DNA of 64,000 bases from positions 62,001 through 126,000 of the forward strand of contig JAHHIG010000004.1 of the NCBI GenBank assembly GCA_019358895.1. The letters run 5' to 3'. The notes beneath the pieces are model-generated. The model had not been told where the DNA came from, searched no databases, and saw nothing but the letters and a program-made list of their open reading frames with translations. This document shows positions 24,113-32,225 of the stretch, piece by piece. The translations under genes were made by a program, and so were the position numbers. This stretch comes from Tildeniella nuda ZEHNDER 1965/U140. GTDB taxonomy: Bacteria; Cyanobacteriota; Cyanobacteriia; Leptolyngbyales; Leptolyngbyaceae. Position 1 is the stretch's first letter. Every line of letters starts with the position of its first letter.

Positions 24113-24319
24113 ATGGCTGACATACCAACTGGTGGTCAAATGCTCTGGAAGCTAGAAGGGGATGACCGAGTCTTATATTTACGGCACAACGATTCGGAGC
24201 CGTGGCGACCCTATGAGGAGTTTCCAGAGTACGTCTTGCCTGAGCCTGAAGGGTTTTCTAAAGGCATTGCCACGTTTCTAGCGCTGCTAAAAAAGGATTG
24301 GATCGCAACCAAATCTTAG
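24113..24319 (+). CDS. Small hypothetical protein, 68 aa
   Basis: A short acidic protein rich in aromatics and prolines (MLWKLEGDDRVLYLRHND, PEYVLPEPEGFSKG). I do not recognise a characterised family; the compact conserved look and the excellent ribosome-binding site (GAGGAGAACCTG just before the ATG) suggest it is real. It follows hemH by 115 bp on the same strand and could share its transcript. Confidence 0.6.
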   Translation: MADIPTGGQMLWKLEGDDRVLYLRHNDSEPWRPYEEFPEYVLPEPEGFSKGIATFLALLKKDWIATKS

Positions 24320-24960
24320 GCAAGGGCACGTTGCTCAGGTCAAAGTTGTAGCAACCTTGTCTGTGTGCCACTGCCTGTTGGCGATCGATCGAAGCGATTC
24401 CTTCAGTATTTAGAACACGCATTAGTCAATCAATTTGCTTGACCGTTGGACACTCCAGAGCAGAAGGCTCAGGTTTGTTACAAATCGTTACCTTTTTGGC
24501 TCAGGTTTTGCTTGCTAATCAGTCTACTTTGGGGTTGGTCAAGCCCTTCAACTCACCGATTGAAATCGGTTCTTTCGAGCTTGACGTTGCAATGTGCTAG
24601 TGCCAGTTTCTAACCAAGGAAACCGATGGCGGCGACTTCCAGCGCAAAATAAGCTGTCATAATTTGTAACAAATAACGATTCAACGACATAGTATAAACA
24701 AAGAAGTTGGAAAACTTGTCAACACATGTGGATGCGGATTGAGCAATCATTTAGATGAGTTAAACGCTCCGATTATGAGGAAATGTAAACTTTCCTGAGT
24801 TTCTTCACTCTTTCAGGTTGGGAAGCGCTCTATCGGTCTTTGACTCATCACCTGTTTTTGCCTGTCTCAAGCTGTGCAGTCAGGTTGATTGCCTAGTTCA
24901 CCCCACTGCGGTTGTGATCGAAGCCATACTTAAATTAGACACACTAGGAGCTTGAAGTTT
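24320..24960. other. Long region upstream of the first phycocyanin operon
   Basis: About 640 bp with no coding potential. Long 5' leaders are usual for cpc operons. It contains an AT-rich stretch near 24650-24720 where the promoter may lie. I find no L box (TTGCACA pair), no GTA-N8-TAC and no Crp-type site. TAGGAG just before the cpcB1 ATG is its ribosome-binding site. Confidence 0.55.
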
Positions 24961-25479
24961 ATGTTGGACGCATTTGCAAAAGTAGTCTCCCAAGCTGACG
25001 CACGGGGTGAGTATCTTAGTGATTCTCAATTGGATGCCCTGAGCGCTATGGTTGCAGATGGCAACAAGCGTACAGATGTTGTGAACCGGATCACCAGCAA
25101 CTCATCCACGATCGTTGCTAACGCAGCTCGCGCTCTGTTTGCAGAACAACCCCAGCTGATCGCACCTGGTGGCAATGCTTACACCAGCCGCCGCATGGCT
25201 GCTTGTTTGCGTGACATGGAAATTATTCTGCGCTATGTCACCTATGCAATCTATGCCGGTGATGCAAGCATTCTTGACGATCGCTGCCTCAATGGTTTGA
25301 GAGAAACCTACCTGGCTTTGGGTACCCCCGGTTCTTCTGTTGCCGCTGGTGTGCAGAAAATGAAGGATGCTGCACTCGCTATTGCGGGCGACCCCAACGG
25401 TGTTACCAAAGGCGATTGTGCAAGCCTGATGAGTGAAGTGGGTAGCTATTTTGACAAAGCTGCTGCGGCTGTTGGTTAA
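24961..25479 (+). CDS. cpcB1: C-phycocyanin beta subunit, first copy
   Basis: A 172-residue phycobiliprotein with the beta-phycocyanin marks: chromophore Cys82 in [17 protein letters not shown], the second chromophore Cys near 153 in [13 protein letters not shown], and the methylated Asn72 in APGGNAYT. It pairs with CpcA in (alpha-beta) hexamers of the phycobilisome rods. The start is the ATG at 24961 (MLDAFAKVV), preceded by TAGGAG. It heads cpcB1-cpcA1-cpcE-cpcF, which has no rod linkers. It differs from cpcB2 at several positions (for example AIYAGDASI against AAFVGDASV). Confidence 0.95.
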   Translation: MLDAFAKVVSQADARGEYLSDSQLDALSAMVADGNKRTDVVNRITSNSSTIVANAARALFAEQPQLIAPGGNAYTSRRMAACLRDMEIILRYVTYAIYAGDASILDDRCLNGLRETYLALGTPGSSVAAGVQKMKDAALAIAGDPNGVTKGDCASLMSEVGSYFDKAAAAVG

Positions 25480-25574
25480 GCGATCGCTCACCTACTCAAT
25501 CACCTTTCGGTGACTCAGCCACTCGTCACCAGCTAGTTTGCAAAACAAGATTACTTTGGAGACAATCTGACCTC

Positions 25575-26063
25575 ATGAAGACCCCTCTAACCGAAGCAGT
25601 TGCTGCTGCTGATTCTCAAGGACGCTTCCTTAGCTCCACCGAAATTCAAGTTGCGTTTGGTCGTTTCCTCCAGGCGAAAGCAGGTTTGGAAGCAGCTAAA
25701 GCATTGAACTCAAAAGCGTCCAGTCTCGCTTCTGGTGCTGCTAACGCCGTGTACCAAAAGTTTCCTTACACCACCAGCATGGAAGGTCCTAGCTACGCTT
25801 CCAGTCAGGTTGGTAAAGACAAGTGCGTGCGTGACATCGGCTACTACCTCCGTATGGTCACCTACTGCCTCGTCGTGGGTGGTACAGGTCCGATGGATGA
25901 TTACCTGATTGGCGGTATCGCTGAGATCAACCGTACCTTTGAGTTGTCTCCTAGCTGGTACATTGAGGCACTCAAGCACATTAAAGCGAATCATGGTTTG
26001 AGCGGCGACCCTGCTGTGGAAGCTAATTCTTACCTCGACTACGCCATCAATGCTCTGAGCTAA
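25575..26063 (+). CDS. cpcA1: C-phycocyanin alpha subunit, first copy
   Basis: A 162-residue alpha-phycocyanin: [20 protein letters not shown] start and phycocyanobilin-binding Cys84 in [18 protein letters not shown], with the usual [20 protein letters not shown] ending. Attachment at Cys84 is carried out by the CpcE/CpcF lyase encoded just downstream. It lies 95 bp after cpcB1, normal cpcBA spacing. A strong hairpin follows its stop and probably limits read-through into cpcE. Confidence 0.95.
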   Translation: MKTPLTEAVAAADSQGRFLSSTEIQVAFGRFLQAKAGLEAAKALNSKASSLASGAANAVYQKFPYTTSMEGPSYASSQVGKDKCVRDIGYYLRMVTYCLVVGGTGPMDDYLIGGIAEINRTFELSPSWYIEALKHIKANHGLSGDPAVEANSYLDYAINALS

Positions 26064-26077
26064 TTGATGTGCTTTTG

Positions 26078-26137
26078 CCCGGAGGGATAAGCGATATCCA
26101 ACTGAGGTTGGGTCTTGTTGATCTCTCCGGGCATTGT
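26078..26137 (+). terminator. Hairpin between cpcA1 and cpcE (attenuator/partial terminator)
   Basis: TGCCCGGAGGGAT at the left pairs with GATCTCTCCGGGCA at the right around an internal loop, followed by TTGTTTTAAAT. Such hairpins in cpc operons make the cpcBA mRNA much more abundant than the lyase part. Confidence 0.7.
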
Positions 26138-26218
26138 TTTAAATAAAATTTTGAGATCACAATTCTTCTCTACAACCCCTTGAGATTGCCTTTTTAATTC
26201 ACACCTTTCTAATGCGCT

Positions 26219-27046
26219 ATGAGTGATGAAGCAGAGAGCCAGAACGGTGAATCGTTAACAGTTGAGCAGGCGATCGCTAATCTCCAATGTGAAGATCTGG
26301 GGCTGCGGATGTATGCTGCTTGGTGGCTGGGTCGCTTTCGGGTAGACAAGCCGCAGGCGATCGATGTGCTGATGCTCGCCCTGGATGATGAGGACGATCG
26401 CACCGAAGTCGGTGGTTACCCCTTGCGACGCAATGCAGCACGGGCGTTGGGAAAACTTGGCGATCGACGGGTTGTGCCCTCCTTACTGCGGGCATTGACA
26501 TGCTCTGATTTTTATGTGAGGGAAGCTGCTGCTCAGGCGCTGGAACTGTTAGGCGATCCGTCCTGTTTCCCAGACCTGATCGACTTGCTGAACGATCGCG
26601 TTCCTGGTACCCTTCCAGCGCCAGAGCCGCCTCAATTGGCTCAGCCTTTTGATGCCATCCTAGAAGCGCTAGGAACGTTGGGTGCAACCGAGGCAATCGC
26701 CTGCGTTACGCCATTTCTAGAGCACCCCGTTCCTCGGATTCAGTATGCAGCAGCACGGGCAATGTACCAGCTTACCTCAGAGCCAAAAGCTGCCAGCGGC
26801 TATGCTGATCGGCTTGTGAGTGCACTTGGTAACCGCGATTTGCAACTGCGTCGGACGGTTTTAGCAGATTTAGGAGCGATCGGCTATTTGCCTGCGGCAG
26901 AGCCGATCGCTCAGGCACTGGCAGAAAATAGCCTCAAGCTCATTGCTCTCAACGGTTTGCTAGAGAACCAATTGCAGCAGACTCCCTTACCCGCCCTATC
27001 GGACGGAGCCGTCATGGTGATGACGCTAATGGATGCGCTGCTTTAG
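26219..27046 (+). CDS. cpcE: Phycocyanin alpha-subunit phycocyanobilin lyase, CpcE subunit
   Basis: A 275-residue HEAT-repeat (armadillo-like) protein. CpcE with CpcF attaches phycocyanobilin to Cys84 of CpcA. The start LTVEQAIANLQCEDLGLRMYAAWWLGRFRV is the CpcE signature, and repeated motifs (RRNAARALGKLGDRRVVP, YVREAAAQALELLGDPS) form tandem helix pairs throughout. Length matches the family. Position directly after cpcB1A1 and before cpcF is the classical arrangement, as in the constitutive cpc1 operon of Fremyella/Calothrix. Confidence 0.9.
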   Translation: MSDEAESQNGESLTVEQAIANLQCEDLGLRMYAAWWLGRFRVDKPQAIDVLMLALDDEDDRTEVGGYPLRRNAARALGKLGDRRVVPSLLRALTCSDFYVREAAAQALELLGDPSCFPDLIDLLNDRVPGTLPAPEPPQLAQPFDAILEALGTLGATEAIACVTPFLEHPVPRIQYAAARAMYQLTSEPKAASGYADRLVSALGNRDLQLRRTVLADLGAIGYLPAAEPIAQALAENSLKLIALNGLLENQLQQTPLPALSDGAVMVMTLMDALL

Positions 27047-27207
27047 CCACGACAGCTTCAGCCCGAACCTGCTACCTCTGTAGTAAGTATTAAGTTTTTT
27101 ATCGCAAGCGCCTCATAGTAAGAAGTGAGGCAACGTGTCGGGTGAGAATGTAAGGACGCTGAAGCGCTTCTCAGGCGATCGATTCCCTTTCCTTTTACCT
27201 TCAGTCT

Positions 27208-28038
27208 ATGGCTGACCTTTCTACTCTCATCCGCGCTGTCGAAGAGGCAGACTCTGCCAGTTTATTGACAAAGGCGGTACAAAATTTGGCAGCAGCCGGT
27301 CTGCAAGCCTCTGTGCCTACACTAATAGCGGCTTTGAGCTATAACAATCCTGGTGCCGCCGTGGCAGCCGTGGACGGTCTCGTGACGATCGGGCAAGCTT
27401 CTGTACCTGCTTTGCTTGAGCAATTGGATCAGCACAACTACACCGCTCGATCGTGGACCATTCGTGCCTTAGCTGGGATTGGCGACCCTAGAGGTTTGGT
27501 AACACTTTTGGGAGGTGCAACCGCCGACTTTTCTCCTAGTGTCCGTCGTGCTGCTGCTCGTGGTTTGGGTGCGATGAAGTGGCAGTGGTTTCCGGCTGAC
27601 CTGCTGGAGATGGCTCAAGCAGAAGCATTGGAGGCGCTTCTATTCGTCGCGCAGCAAGATGAAGAGTGGGTCGTGCGCTATGCCGCCGTGGTTGGCTTGC
27701 AAGCGCTGGCTGGCGCACTGACTGTAACCTACCCGGAGTGGCGATCGCAAATTCAGGCTCAATTTGAGCAGATGGCGATCGATGACCAGAGTTGGGCAGT
27801 CCGCGCCCGCGTTTTAATGGCACAACAGCAGATTCAGGCAAGCACTCCCCTGCAACGACAACCGCTTGAGCCTCAAGCATCACCGCTGTCAGCAGTCGAT
27901 TGGCACATGATTTTAGAGAGTTTATACAAGCGGAAGGGGCAAGAACGGTTAGTGTTGTCCGAAGGCGATCCGCGCTCCTATCAGGCAATGGCAGTGGCAA
28001 TTGCTCAAGAAACTGGTATGCCTAGCCAACCGCTTTAA
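27208..28038 (+). CDS. cpcF: Phycocyanin alpha-subunit phycocyanobilin lyase, CpcF subunit
   Basis: A 276-residue HEAT-repeat protein, the partner of CpcE in the heterodimeric lyase. Repeats such as TARSWTIRALAGIGDPRGLV and SVRRAAARGLGAMKW mark it. It is longer than many CpcF proteins (about 210); the extra C-terminal part (after 215) contains VDWHMILESLYKRKGQERL and a YQAMAVAIAQE helix, probably native rather than a fusion. It lies 161 bp after cpcE. It ends the rightward operon and faces the leftward cpc2 operon. Confidence 0.85.
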   Translation: MADLSTLIRAVEEADSASLLTKAVQNLAAAGLQASVPTLIAALSYNNPGAAVAAVDGLVTIGQASVPALLEQLDQHNYTARSWTIRALAGIGDPRGLVTLLGGATADFSPSVRRAAARGLGAMKWQWFPADLLEMAQAEALEALLFVAQQDEEWVVRYAAVVGLQALAGALTVTYPEWRSQIQAQFEQMAIDDQSWAVRARVLMAQQQIQASTPLQRQPLEPQASPLSAVDWHMILESLYKRKGQERLVLSEGDPRSYQAMAVAIAQETGMPSQPL

Positions 28039-28144
28039 ACCAGTACTCCACCAGATACCGCTGTCCCAACCCATCTGACTATGGCTATAGTCCTTGAGGT
28101 CCATCGCTTCAGACTAATGCTCAAAAACAAATGCTTAAAAACAA

Positions 28145-28164
28145 AACAAGGGGCTTTAGCCCCT
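28145..28164 (-). terminator. Terminator between the two convergent cpc operons
   Basis: CAAGGGGCTTTAGCCCCTTG is a perfect hairpin. On the minus strand it is followed by TTTTGTTTTT, as expected for the end of the cpcB2...cpcD operon; the hairpin may also slow rightward transcripts. Confidence 0.8.
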
Positions 28165-28256
28165 TGTTGATTCAAACGATTGATGAATGTTGATTGGATT
28201 TCATTCAGAACCGAGCCACGTTTGAGCGGTCAAACCGTTGCAAAAGCCTGACTGGT

Positions 28257-28526
28257 TTAGCCCTTTCCGCTGCCCTTTGAACTAGGCTCTGGCTGTTCAG
28301 TAAGAGGAGAAATGCTCACAATTTTGCCGCCTAACCGCGTAATGCGGCGCATTTCTTCATTCATGCGGCTGTATGGTACTTGAACCAAGACATTACTGCT
28401 ATCGCGCAACGGGTAGCGGTTTTTATCCGTTTGTTCATTCTGGCGCAAGCCTTCGACTTCGTAGATAAAGACGCGGTTATCAGATGCAGAGCTAGAGGCT
28501 CTAGTTAGTGATGTTTGTCCCAACAT
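28257..28526 (-). CDS. cpcD: Phycobilisome rod-capping linker CpcD
   Basis: An 89-residue protein consisting of the CpcD domain: RVFIYEVEGLRQNEQTDKN, then SNVLVQVPYSRMNEEMRRI and RLGGKIVSI. CpcD is the small linker that ends phycocyanin rods at their distal tip and limits rod length. It is the last gene of the cpcB2 operon, 122 bp after the second rod linker, matching cpcD2 of other chromatically acclimating cyanobacteria. Confidence 0.92.
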   Translation of the reverse strand: MLGQTSLTRASSSASDNRVFIYEVEGLRQNEQTDKNRYPLRDSSNVLVQVPYSRMNEEMRRITRLGGKIVSISPLTEQPEPSSKGSGKG

Positions 28527-28648
28527 GACTGTGTTATCGCCTAAAGAGGTTTACAGGTTAGGGTTGAGCGATCGCAGAACCTTGTCCTAGTTAATCAGGC
28601 TATAGGATTGCCGCGATCGCTCGGTTAGCTGGAGCGTTGAGTTGAGAG

Positions 28649-29518
28649 CTACTGCGCAATATTGATACTTGCTACTTTGCCACCCATTTTGTTGATTTGC
28701 TGAAGCGTGCTGGATAGCTGCTCATACGGGACGATGAACTCCTGGTTGCTGCGACGGACTCGTGGGTAGCGAGGCAGGCTGACACCAGAGACTTCAATAC
28801 GATACAGCCGATCAGATGAATCAATCGAGGAGCGACCAAAGACCTTACTGGGTGTTGTTCCTTGCTTGGAGGGTCGATATGCCCAGCCTTCATTTACCCC
28901 GGATGGTCCAACGACTGCGGAGACGCTATTTTTACCTAGCTCACCCGCCAAGCGCGAGGTAGTCCCAGCAATTTGGGCACTATCGCTGTTAGCATATCCT
29001 CGATAGAGTTGAAACATCCGAGGAAATCCAGCCGTCTTCTGCCCCGTTTGCGTTGCAAAACCACGGTAGTACGGCACGATCGAATCGCCAAAGCTAGCAT
29101 CATATTCAACAGAATCGATGTAAGAATCAATATCTGCCTCAAAGCCCTCGTTTTGATAGCGATCCAGATGCTCAACAACTTCAGACTCATCGTAGGGCGC
29201 ACGTCCCAACAAATGCTTGAAGTTCAATTCAATCACCCTGGTTTGAAAATGTGGGTAAAGGAACTTGGTTTTGTACAGCTCCGATTTTGCAAGGGCACGG
29301 ACAAACTCGCGCACTGTAATTTGCCCATTGTTCAGCAGCGATTCCAAACCGATCTGCCGTTCTGATGCCATCAAATAATCGTTCCCCAAGACCTGGCGGT
29401 AAATTGCCCGAATGACAATTTTGCCCTCTTCGGGTGTCCAATTAGAGCGCAGTTCAAGCGGTTGTGCTTCGCTATATGCACTCGTTCCCAGTCGTGAAGC
29501 TGCCGTTGTAATCGCCAC
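28649..29518 (-). CDS. cpcC1: Phycobilisome rod linker (CpcC type), second of two
   Basis: A 289-residue rod linker: a Pfam PBS_linker_poly domain (about 18-150; [56 protein letters not shown]) and a C-terminal CpcD-like domain (about 235-287; [20 protein letters not shown]). It joins phycocyanin hexamers in the rod. It follows a paralogous linker, separated by a palindromic MITE-like element. The two linkers correspond to cpcH2/cpcI2 of Fremyella; which one is proximal in the rod cannot be told. Confidence 0.9.
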   Translation of the reverse strand: MAITTAASRLGTSAYSEAQPLELRSNWTPEEGKIVIRAIYRQVLGNDYLMASERQIGLESLLNNGQITVREFVRALAKSELYKTKFLYPHFQTRVIELNFKHLLGRAPYDESEVVEHLDRYQNEGFEADIDSYIDSVEYDASFGDSIVPYYRGFATQTGQKTAGFPRMFQLYRGYANSDSAQIAGTTSRLAGELGKNSVSAVVGPSGVNEGWAYRPSKQGTTPSKVFGRSSIDSSDRLYRIEVSGVSLPRYPRVRRSNQEFIVPYEQLSSTLQQINKMGGKVASINIAQ

Positions 29519-29561
29519 AGAGGAGTCTCCTGATAAGAATTGATGGTTGAACGATGAGTTA

Positions 29562-29680
29562 TAGCTGTCGCCATAAAAGTTAGGACATTGGGATTAAAGG
29601 GGCTGTGGGGGCGAAGCCCCCAGCAAGGGGTGGGGTTTCACCCCTGCACCCTGTCCTAACCCATGTGACTGTAACTATAG
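29562..29680. mobile_element. MITE-like palindromic element between the two rod-linker genes
   Basis: GTTAGGACA (29579-29587) and TGTCCTAAC (29652-29660) form a perfect outer stem. Inside are two hairpins: GCTGTGGGGGCGAAGCCCCCAGC region (29602-29624) and AGGGGTG...CACCCCT (29626-29645), making a three-way junction. Beyond the stem, TATAGCTGTCGCC and CTATAG-containing ends are imperfect inverted repeats. It begins about 40 bp upstream of cpcC1 and ends just past the stop of cpcC2. A partial match to its right end (CTGTCCCAACCCATCTGACT) lies at about 28055-28090. Confidence 0.65.
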
Positions 29681-29681
29681 A

Positions 29682-30500
29682 TCACGCAGGGGAGATGCTG
29701 ACCACTCGGCTTCCCCGCTGATTGAGGCGCTGAAGAGTGGGTGAGAGTTGGTCGTAGCTCACCAAATATTCCCCGACGCTGCGACGCACCTGGGTCGTCC
29801 GACTGCTGGCTGCCTGGGTGACGCGCACTCGATAAAGCTGCCCCCGATCGCCGCCTGTTGTACCCGATAGACCTTGCCCAAAGTGAGGTGTCCGCACTGG
29901 AGTAGCGGTATTATGAGCTAAATCCTGAGTCAGCCAAGCTGATTTGTTTTTACCTTGAGCACGATCGCTGTTGGCATACCCTTGATACAGCTGAAACATG
30001 CGGGTGAAGCCCACGGTTTTCTGTTGGCGCTGTGTCTCAAAACCTCGATAGAACGGCACGATCGAATCACCAAAATTCTCTTGATACTCCACTGAGTCCA
30101 GGTAAGAGTTGATTTCTGCTTCATACCCTTTCTCAACGTAGAGATTAACGTGTTCGGTAATCTCCGACTCATCATACGGTGCACGTCCCAGCAGATGCTT
30201 GTAGTTCAATTCAATAAAGCGCACCTGAGGTGTAGAGTAGAAAAACTTTTTCCGATAGAGTTCTGACTGCGCCAGTGCCCGAATAAATTCTCGCACTGTA
30301 ATATCACCCCGGCGTAACAGTGACTCAGCACTGGTCAATCGCTCAGACTGCATTAGATAATCGTTACCAAACACTTGTCGGTAAGACGTGGCAATCACCG
30401 CCTGCACATCCCCTTCCGACCAATTTGTTCGCAATTCTACCGGAGACGTGACTCCAAATGGCTCAAAGCCTAATTGTCTGGCAGCTATAGAACTTGTCAT
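29682..30500 (-). CDS. cpcC2: Phycobilisome rod linker (CpcC type), first of two
   Basis: A 272-residue rod linker paralogous to the next gene: linker domain about 15-145 ([58 protein letters not shown]) and a CpcD-like end ([31 protein letters not shown]). I start at 30500 ([16 protein letters not shown]), matching the family N-terminus, with AAGGA nine bases upstream; the open frame continues 14 codons further without support. It follows cpcA2 by 114 bp and belongs to the inducible-type phycocyanin operon. Confidence 0.9.
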   Translation of the reverse strand: MTSSIAARQLGFEPFGVTSPVELRTNWSEGDVQAVIATSYRQVFGNDYLMQSERLTSAESLLRRGDITVREFIRALAQSELYRKKFFYSTPQVRFIELNYKHLLGRAPYDESEITEHVNLYVEKGYEAEINSYLDSVEYQENFGDSIVPFYRGFETQRQQKTVGFTRMFQLYQGYANSDRAQGKNKSAWLTQDLAHNTATPVRTPHFGQGLSGTTGGDRGQLYRVRVTQAASSRTTQVRRSVGEYLVSYDQLSPTLQRLNQRGSRVVSISPA

Positions 30501-30614
30501 GTCCGAAGTCCTTCGTATTAATAGGATTTTGATGAAAAACATGCCCAGAACTACAGATACTGCTCATGCTGTGAAGCACCCGCAGCAGACTGCCGTTCTG
30601 GGCAGAAGAGACTC

Positions 30615-31103
30615 TTAGCTCAGGGCGTTAATGGCGTAGTCAATATAGGAATTGGCTTCCACAGCAGGGTCACCGCTCAAACCATGATTGGCTTTGATGT
30701 GCTTGAGGGCTTCCACATACCAGCTAGGAGACAAATCAAACGTGCGGTTGATTTCAGCCAGACCACCGATCAAGTAGTCATCCATTGGACCTGTGCTGCC
30801 TGCAATCAAGCAGTAGGTGACCATGCGGAGGTAGTAACCGATGTCGCGCACGCACTTTGCTTTCCCACCAGGGGTCGAAGCATAGTTGTTTCCCTGCATT
30901 TGAGTGGTGTAGGGAAACTTCTGATAAACCGCATTAGCAGCACCATCTGCTAAGCTTTGCGCTTTAGAGCTTAGCCCTTTTGCAGCATCAAGACTTGCAG
31001 CAGCTTGGCGAAAGCGACCAAACGCAACTTGAATTTCGGTGGAACTGAGAAAGCGTCCTTGAGAATCTGCTGTAGCGACCGCTTCCGTTAAAGGAGTTTT
31101 CAT
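30615..31103 (-). CDS. cpcA2: C-phycocyanin alpha subunit, second copy
   Basis: A 162-residue alpha-phycocyanin, very similar to cpcA1, with chromophore Cys84 in [19 protein letters not shown]. Differences cluster at 33-53 ([19 protein letters not shown] against [19 protein letters not shown]) and 70-80 ([11 protein letters not shown]). The ATG at 31103 is used; the open frame extends two codons upstream to a TTG. It is co-transcribed with cpcB2 (88 bp upstream) and followed by rod linkers, so this set, unlike cpcB1A1, carries its own linkers. Confidence 0.95.
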   Translation of the reverse strand: MKTPLTEAVATADSQGRFLSSTEIQVAFGRFRQAAASLDAAKGLSSKAQSLADGAANAVYQKFPYTTQMQGNNYASTPGGKAKCVRDIGYYLRMVTYCLIAGSTGPMDDYLIGGLAEINRTFDLSPSWYVEALKHIKANHGLSGDPAVEANSYIDYAINALS

Positions 31104-31191
31104 GATCAATCGTCCTTGTAGGTGTGCAAAAGAATAAATAATCGTTGCTGGTGGAAGTAGACTTCTGCTAGAAGTCAGCGTGAAACTAACG

Positions 31192-31710
31192 TTAGCCTAC
31201 GGCTGCTGCTGCCCGATCGAAGTAGCTGCTCAGCTCAGACATCAAGGAGCTACAGTCGCCACGAGTGACACCATTAGGATCGTTAGCGATCGCCAATGCC
31301 GCTTCCTTCATTTTGTTGACACCAGCTGCAACGGAACCACCTGGCACACCTAGAGCCAAGTAGGTTTCCCGCAAGCCGTTCAAGCAGCGATCGTCCAACA
31401 CACTGGCATCGCCAACAAAGGCAGCGTAGGTCACATAGCGAAGAATGATTTCCATGTCGCGCAGGCAAGCAGCCATACGACGGTTGGTGTAAGCATTGCC
31501 ACCGGGTGCGATCAACTGGGGTTGTTCTGCAAACAGAGCGCGAGCTGCGTTAGCAACGATCGTGGACGAGTTGCTGGTAATCCGGTTGACCGCATCCATG
31601 CGCTTGGTACCATCCGACACCATTGCTTTCAATGCGTCAATCTGAGAATCACTGACGTAATCGCCGCGAGTGTCTGCCTGGGAAACCACTTTAGTAAAAG
31701 CGTCTAGCAT
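31192..31710 (-). CDS. cpcB2: C-phycocyanin beta subunit, second copy
   Basis: A 172-residue beta-phycocyanin with Cys82 ([17 protein letters not shown]), the Cys near 153 ([13 protein letters not shown]) and [23 protein letters not shown] precedes the ATG. It heads the operon cpcB2-cpcA2-two linkers-cpcD. An L box lies about 330 bp upstream (32039-32056) and the RcaC-like regulator gene is the next gene upstream, so this is most likely the red-light-induced phycocyanin of a type III chromatic acclimator. Confidence 0.95.
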   Translation of the reverse strand: MLDAFTKVVSQADTRGDYVSDSQIDALKAMVSDGTKRMDAVNRITSNSSTIVANAARALFAEQPQLIAPGGNAYTNRRMAACLRDMEIILRYVTYAAFVGDASVLDDRCLNGLRETYLALGVPGGSVAAGVNKMKEAALAIANDPNGVTRGDCSSLMSELSSYFDRAAAAVG

Positions 31711-31788
31711 TCCAAGTATCTCCTGATAGAGGACGAAATAAAGTGTTCAAAGCCTGTTTGCTTTGATATGAAGCCGTGAAGATTGACG

Positions 31789-31819
31789 ATGAAGTTTAAC
31801 CCTGTGGGCTAAACTTCAT
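31789..31819 (-). promoter_or_regulatory. Leader hairpin upstream of cpcB2
   Basis: ATGAAGTTTA (31789-31798) and TAAACTTCAT (31810-31819) are perfect inverse repeats around an 11-base loop. There is no following T run on the minus strand, so it is not a simple terminator; mRNA stabilisation or translation control are possible. Confidence 0.6.
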
Positions 31820-32038
31820 TTGGCAAAGAGATTACAAGAGCGAATCCTAAAACCACTAGCTCAGAGCAACGTCCAACACAGCCCAATCAATTCAATAAAT
31901 ATCTTTAGCAACTAGATTCCCAACGTTTACCATCTGAAGCAATTAAACGCTTTTTGATAAACCTGAGACCCCTAAACCCGTGGCTTGGCGAGCCGAAGGT
32001 TCATCTGCTTTTGAACAATTCGATTAAAGCAACCTAGT

Positions 32039-32056
32039 TGTGCAAAATTTGTGCAA
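32039..32056 (-). promoter_or_regulatory. L box (RcaC-binding direct repeat) upstream of cpcB2
   Basis: On the minus strand the sequence reads TTGCACAAATTTTGCACA, that is two exact TTGCACA heptamers four bases apart. This is the L box bound by RcaC upstream of the red-light-induced cpc2 operon in Fremyella diplosiphon. It points towards cpcB2 and lies 170 bp downstream of the RcaC-like gene's stop. Confidence 0.85.
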
Positions 32057-32225
32057 TTCTCAGAATAAGGAGGAAAGTGCAAACCATAAAACCCGAAGAA
32101 AGGGTGAAACATCTACCTAGAGAGGCATTCAAAGATCGAGCAAAAATGATTTCGCCTTAACTTGTCTTTACGTTTCGTTGGAGTTTGCAACATGGCGATC
32201 AGCGATCGCCTGTTTTTGATCGCGG

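Larger units (their letters stand above)
31711..32225. other. Leader and control region of the cpcB2 operon
   Basis: About 515 bp between the RcaC-like gene and cpcB2. It contains the L box (32039-32056) and a perfect 10-bp inverted repeat in the leader (31789-31819). No open frame is convincing. The region probably includes the end of the regulator transcript and the cpc2 promoter. Confidence 0.65.

Noticed and set aside
24320-24960. L box, NtcA or Crp sites in front of cpcB1
   Set aside because: I scanned for TTGCACA pairs, GTA-N8-TAC and TGTGA-N6-TCACA and found none.
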